DNA of 64,000 bases, from NCBI RefSeq assembly GCF_021130785.1, contig NW_025778059.1, positions 1 through 64,000 of the forward strand, read 5' to 3'. The notes beneath the pieces were generated by a model, which had not been told where the DNA came from, made no database searches, and worked only from the letters and a program-made list of their open reading frames with translations. Below are positions 61,245 to 64,000 of the stretch, piece after piece (the first letter of the stretch is position 1; every line of letters begins with the position of its first letter). The translations under genes and the position numbers were made by a program. This DNA is from Homalodisca vitripennis. Taxonomy: Eukaryota > Arthropoda > Insecta > Hemiptera > Cicadellidae.

Positions 61245-61727
61245 GAATAAAGAGAACCTATTTTAATGATTGCAAAAGTCTAATAATGATTTAAATTTTG
61301 ACGCTTTTAAATATTGCTTTTGACAAAGATTTGAATTATAGAAAATGACGGTCTGCCTTACCTCTAAGCAAATTTTCCCTGAAGAAAATGCTGAAAATCC
61401 ACGACGTGAAGAGGGCTTCCACAATCCAAGTGAACAGGTCGGCAGCTCATCCACAACAAGCCTAATTGTCGAGACAATGCCATATCACCCGCTCAGGATT
61501 AAACTTGCCGGCGCACCGGTCTAAGGTCCAAAGTGGCGGCTCTGGCTAGGCAACAGCGCTTACGGCAATTTCTCAGCGCCCAACATAACTTAGATAGGCA
61601 AATACTGCACGCTCAGTTTTAGGGAATGCATCGGCCAACTTTGCGGGCTAGCTACCGCAGTGGAAATGTCTAGTTGGGTGATCAATCCAACTTCCGAAAA
61701 TGAGGTCCATAAAACATAAACGTTACA
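61245..61727 (-). repeat. Putative 3' LTR of the gypsy element, proximal part
   Basis: Immediately after the last pol codon the minus strand reads a purine-rich tract (GGTGGGGGAG, about 61,732-61,741) and then TGTAACG starting at 61,727, as expected for a polypurine tract followed by an LTR with TG start. GC content is higher than in the flanks. The far end is not visible, because the matching 5' LTR is outside the window. Confidence 0.5.
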
Positions 61728-62142
61728 ATACTCCCCCACCAAAAGAAAATTTCTTAAATTTTCTCAATCTAAGTATACGCCTTGAGGTCAGAGATGTGCC
61801 CAATTTCCTATGTTCTTGCCTTCTTCGGTCTCGAAGCTGATATATCAAAGGGGATATTTTTTTTGATATTATAAAAGGACCTGTAAACTTGGGTGCTAAT
61901 TTTGCACAAAATGCTTTGGTTGCGTCTGATTGCGGGAAGTTCCTTTTCCACACTCGATCATTGACTTTGAAGTCCATTGGTCTCCTTCTGAGATTATAGC
62001 GTTTTGCATTCTTTTCGTGATTTTGAATAAGCCTTTCTTGAACTTCCTGATACATCTTCTTTAATTCTACCAGTTTTTTCCCGTAGTCCCTGTTGTCTTC
62101 TACTTCTGGAATCACTTCTCCTGTGTCATCGCTTTTCTTCAA
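61723..62142 (-). pseudogene. Gypsy pol, integrase C-terminal region
   Basis: A 139-residue frame that continues the integrase after a one-base shift near 62,140. It has a basic segment (KRYNLRRRPMDFKVNDRVW, residues 48-65) and a GPF/Y-type module (LAPKFTGPFIISKK, 82-95; Tyr at 101), which in Ty3/gypsy integrases follows the catalytic core. The frame ends FSFGGGVL at a stop (61,723) directly beside the polypurine tract, so the pol C-terminus is complete. The Met at its start is not a real start. No envelope frame follows. Confidence 0.85.
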
Positions 62143-62854
62143 GGTTGATGTTCAGCTCTCGGCCAAAGTTCAGGTAGGCCGGGGGAGTGTAAGTCGTTGA
62201 CTCATGTCTGGCGCTTCTCAACGCGAATCCAATCTTTGGTGTCTCTTTGTCCCAATGCCGATGATTGCTTCCAACATAAGCTCTAAGCATATTTCCCAGA
62301 GTTTTGTTTACTCTCTCGGTGGGGTTGGCTTGAGGGTGTCTGCTGGCGTTGTAAAGAATTTTGATTTTATACTGATCAGCTAGCTGTTTAACCAGTTTAC
62401 CTGAAAATTCAGCACCATTATCACAAATGATGTACTTCGGTATTCCCCAATGCCACATAAATCCATCTTCGAGATGTTTGGCCACTATGCTTGATGTTGC
62501 AGCTCGGATCGGATACAATAAAGGGTATTTCGTGAAAACATCAGTCACTACTAATAAATACTTGTACCCAGCACTAGACCGAGGGAATGGCCCAAGAAGG
62601 TCCGCTGCTATCATTTGCCATGGTACATCTACCCCTCTTCTACTTCCCATAAAACCAGCTGGCTTCAGGTTTCCATCCTTTGTCTGTTGGCATGTACGAC
62701 AATGAGAAACATATTTGGAAATGTCTTTTCGCATTTTTGGCCAATAATAACGTTCTTGAACGCGAGAGAACGTTTTCTGAACCCCTAAATGTCCTGCTGT
62801 TGGTTTCATCATGTAGCTTAGACAAAACAGTTGAGCGTTCATACTTAGGCACAA
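62126..62854 (-). pseudogene. Gypsy pol, integrase zinc finger and catalytic core
   Basis: A 242-residue frame. Residues 22-55 hold the HHCC finger (GHLGVQKTF, then HCRTCQQTK with Cys52 and Cys55); the first His lies in the upstream frame. The DDE core shows Asp85 (AADLLGPF), Asp145 (ICDNGAEF) and Glu180 (NPTERVNK), with 34 residues between the last two, one fewer than usual. An intact integrase would insert element cDNA into the chromosome. Frameshifts at about 62,815 and 62,140 separate it from RNase H and from its own C-terminal module. The first ~15 residues of the open frame are out of frame with the family. Confidence 0.9.
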
Positions 62855-63539
62855 CTTCCTTCCATTCAGAAGTTGAATTCATTGGGTCTTTAGGACTGAG
62901 AACTAATTTGAACAATCGTCCCTTATCAACTCTCCAGAGAGGGTATTTATCACTCTTGCTCGAAACTTCATCAACCATTTTGAGATACCATCTATCATTT
63001 TGTTGATGATTCACAGAGGAAACATGAACGTTATCGGGTTCGACAGATCTGGACAGCAAGTCCGGAACCACGTGTTCCTTACCTTTCCTATGGATAAGAG
63101 TGAACGAGTAGGGTTGGAGGCGTAAAGCCCACCTTGCCAAACGACCTTGAGGATCTCTAAGGTTGTGGAGCCACAACAAACTGTAATGGTCTGTTATGAC
63201 CGTGAAATGTGTCCCCTCCACATAAGGTCTGAACCTCTCAATTGCCCAGATCACGGCGAGACACTCTCGTTCTGTCGCGGAGTACTTTTGTTCAGCCTTT
63301 GACAAGGTCCTACTGGCATAAGCGATAACCTGTTCTCCATTATCTCCTTGTTGGCTAAGCACTGCCCCCAATCCAACTCCTGAGGCATCACACGAGATAA
63401 CAAACTCTCTTGAAAAATCTGGGCACGTCAATATCGGAGCTTTGATGAGGCAACTTCTAATGTCATCGAAGGCTTGCTGCGCTGTTTCGTTCCACACAAA
63501 CTTTTGTTTCTTCTTTAGAAGCTGGGTGAGCGGGTACAA
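62640..63539 (-). pseudogene. Gypsy pol, RT connection and RNase H
   Basis: A 299-residue frame. The start (YPLTQLLKKKQKFVWNETA) is the end of the RT connection. RNase H follows, with catalytic-type acids at Asp51 (ISCDASGVGLGAV), Glu90 or Glu92 (SATERECLAV), Asp117 (VITDHYSLLWL) and Asp160 (VVPDLLSRS), in the order of Ty3/gypsy RNase H. All key residues are present. From about residue 240 onward the frame no longer matches the family, because a one-base shift near 62,815 moves the integrase into another frame. The matching RT frame is upstream, across a shift near 63,640. Confidence 0.9.
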
Positions 63540-64000
63540 TCTTGAGGCAAAATCCGGGATAAATCGACGGTACCACGAAGCGGTCCCGCAGAACTGACGT
63601 ACCTGCTTCTGGGTGGTGGGAAACTGCGATCCGGAGGATGGCCTCTACCTTCTCTGGATCAACCTTTAACCCCCGATGATCTACTACATATCCTAAATAT
63701 CGCAGCTCAGAACGACAAAGGTGGCACTTTTCTTTACTTAGGGTTACATTTGCAGACTTCAATCTTTTAAAAATTTCTCTAAGGATTTCCAAGTGGTGTT
63801 CAAAAGTCTTAGTGACAACGAGAATGTCGTCCAAATACACGAAGACATACTGTTCCAAGTCAGCGCCTATGACAGAATCGATGAATCTCTGCCAGGTTGC
63901 AGGAGCATTGTGTAAACCAAAAGGCATCGTTGTGAATTCAAATAGTCCACGACCTGGGACTGAGAAGGCAGTCTTTTCACGACTATCTTTAGACAAAGGG
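63463..64000 (-). pseudogene. Gypsy pol, reverse transcriptase (partial, runs off the window)
   Basis: The frame is open to the right edge, so the RT start, protease and gag lie outside. Visible residues contain RGLFEFTTMPFGLHNAPATW, the catalytic YLDD (residues 54-57 of the visible frame), and SKEKCHLCRSELRYLGYVVD. After about residue 122 (near 63,640) the family match moves to the next frame, where QVRQFCGTASWYRRFIPDF can be read, so one base is missing or extra. The last ~55 residues of the open frame are therefore out of frame. An intact enzyme copies element RNA into DNA. No stop codon interrupts the matching parts. Confidence 0.9.

Larger units (their letters stand above)
61245..64000 (-). 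mobile_element. Ty3/gypsy LTR retrotransposon, 3' half
   Basis: Order on the minus strand is RT, RNase H, integrase (finger, core, GPF/Y module), polypurine tract, LTR start, which is the Ty3/gypsy order. The 5' LTR, gag and protease are beyond position 64,000. Three one-base frameshifts break pol (about 63,640, 62,815 and 62,140), but no nonsense codons are seen. I see no env-like frame between integrase and LTR. Confidence 0.9.

Noticed and set aside
62427..63006. Plus-strand frames of 92 and 108 codons
   Set aside because: Antisense of gypsy integrase and RNase H.

Overview
The window looks like a gene-poor, repeat-rich piece of an insect genome. Supporting signs are an AT-rich background, a degenerate CCTAA/TTAGG telomere-type array, decayed DNA transposons of types common in insects, a non-LTR retrotransposon with a short-repeat tail, tRNA-derived SINEs, and a Ty3/gypsy polyprotein running off the right edge. 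Several features would suit Hemiptera, but the order is a guess. I recognised no host protein gene, no rRNA gene and no functional tRNA gene.

Layout. Positions 1 to about 23,700 (37% of the window) are almost entirely runs of the same base, with long A/T/C/G blocks that become nearly pure C at 22,505-23,665. I read this as low-accuracy consensus, not as real composition. Two observations support that: a repeat at 7,465-7,625 is also present in clean form at 28,226-28,378 and differs mainly by swollen homopolymers, and a ~139-bp tandem array at 11,445-12,715 varies between copies mostly in homopolymers. No ORF from this block should be trusted. The sequence becomes normal abruptly at about 23,700, at the 5' end of a dead transposon.

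From 23,700 to 64,000 the sequence is a mosaic of mobile and tandem DNA. It holds a decayed DUF4817-type transposon (23,700-25,453), a SINE (25,664), a 95-bp minisatellite (30,028-30,815), a 103-bp minisatellite (31,110-31,745), a telomere-like array (35,617-35,908), a 5'-truncated LINE on the minus strand (37,394-40,650), and two more copies of the first SINE family (40,808 and 40,965). These are followed by an internally deleted Tc1-like element with intact 28-29 bp ends and TA duplications (43,150-44,478), a possible small solo LTR (45,470-45,689), a 127-bp minisatellite (46,303-47,063), a second tRNA-like SINE head (54,833-54,900) and a fold-back element (55,250-55,800). Last is the 3' half of a Ty3/gypsy retrotransposon on the minus strand (61,245 to beyond 64,000).

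No genes work together as a pathway here. The only functional logic is within each transposon: EN-RT in the LINE, and RT-RNaseH-integrase in gypsy. Every protein-coding element carries frameshifts, stops or deletions. The gypsy frames carry only frameshifts and no nonsense codons, so that element is either young or affected by consensus indels. Between elements lie long AT-rich stretches (largest 47,606-54,832) in which I see nothing assignable.
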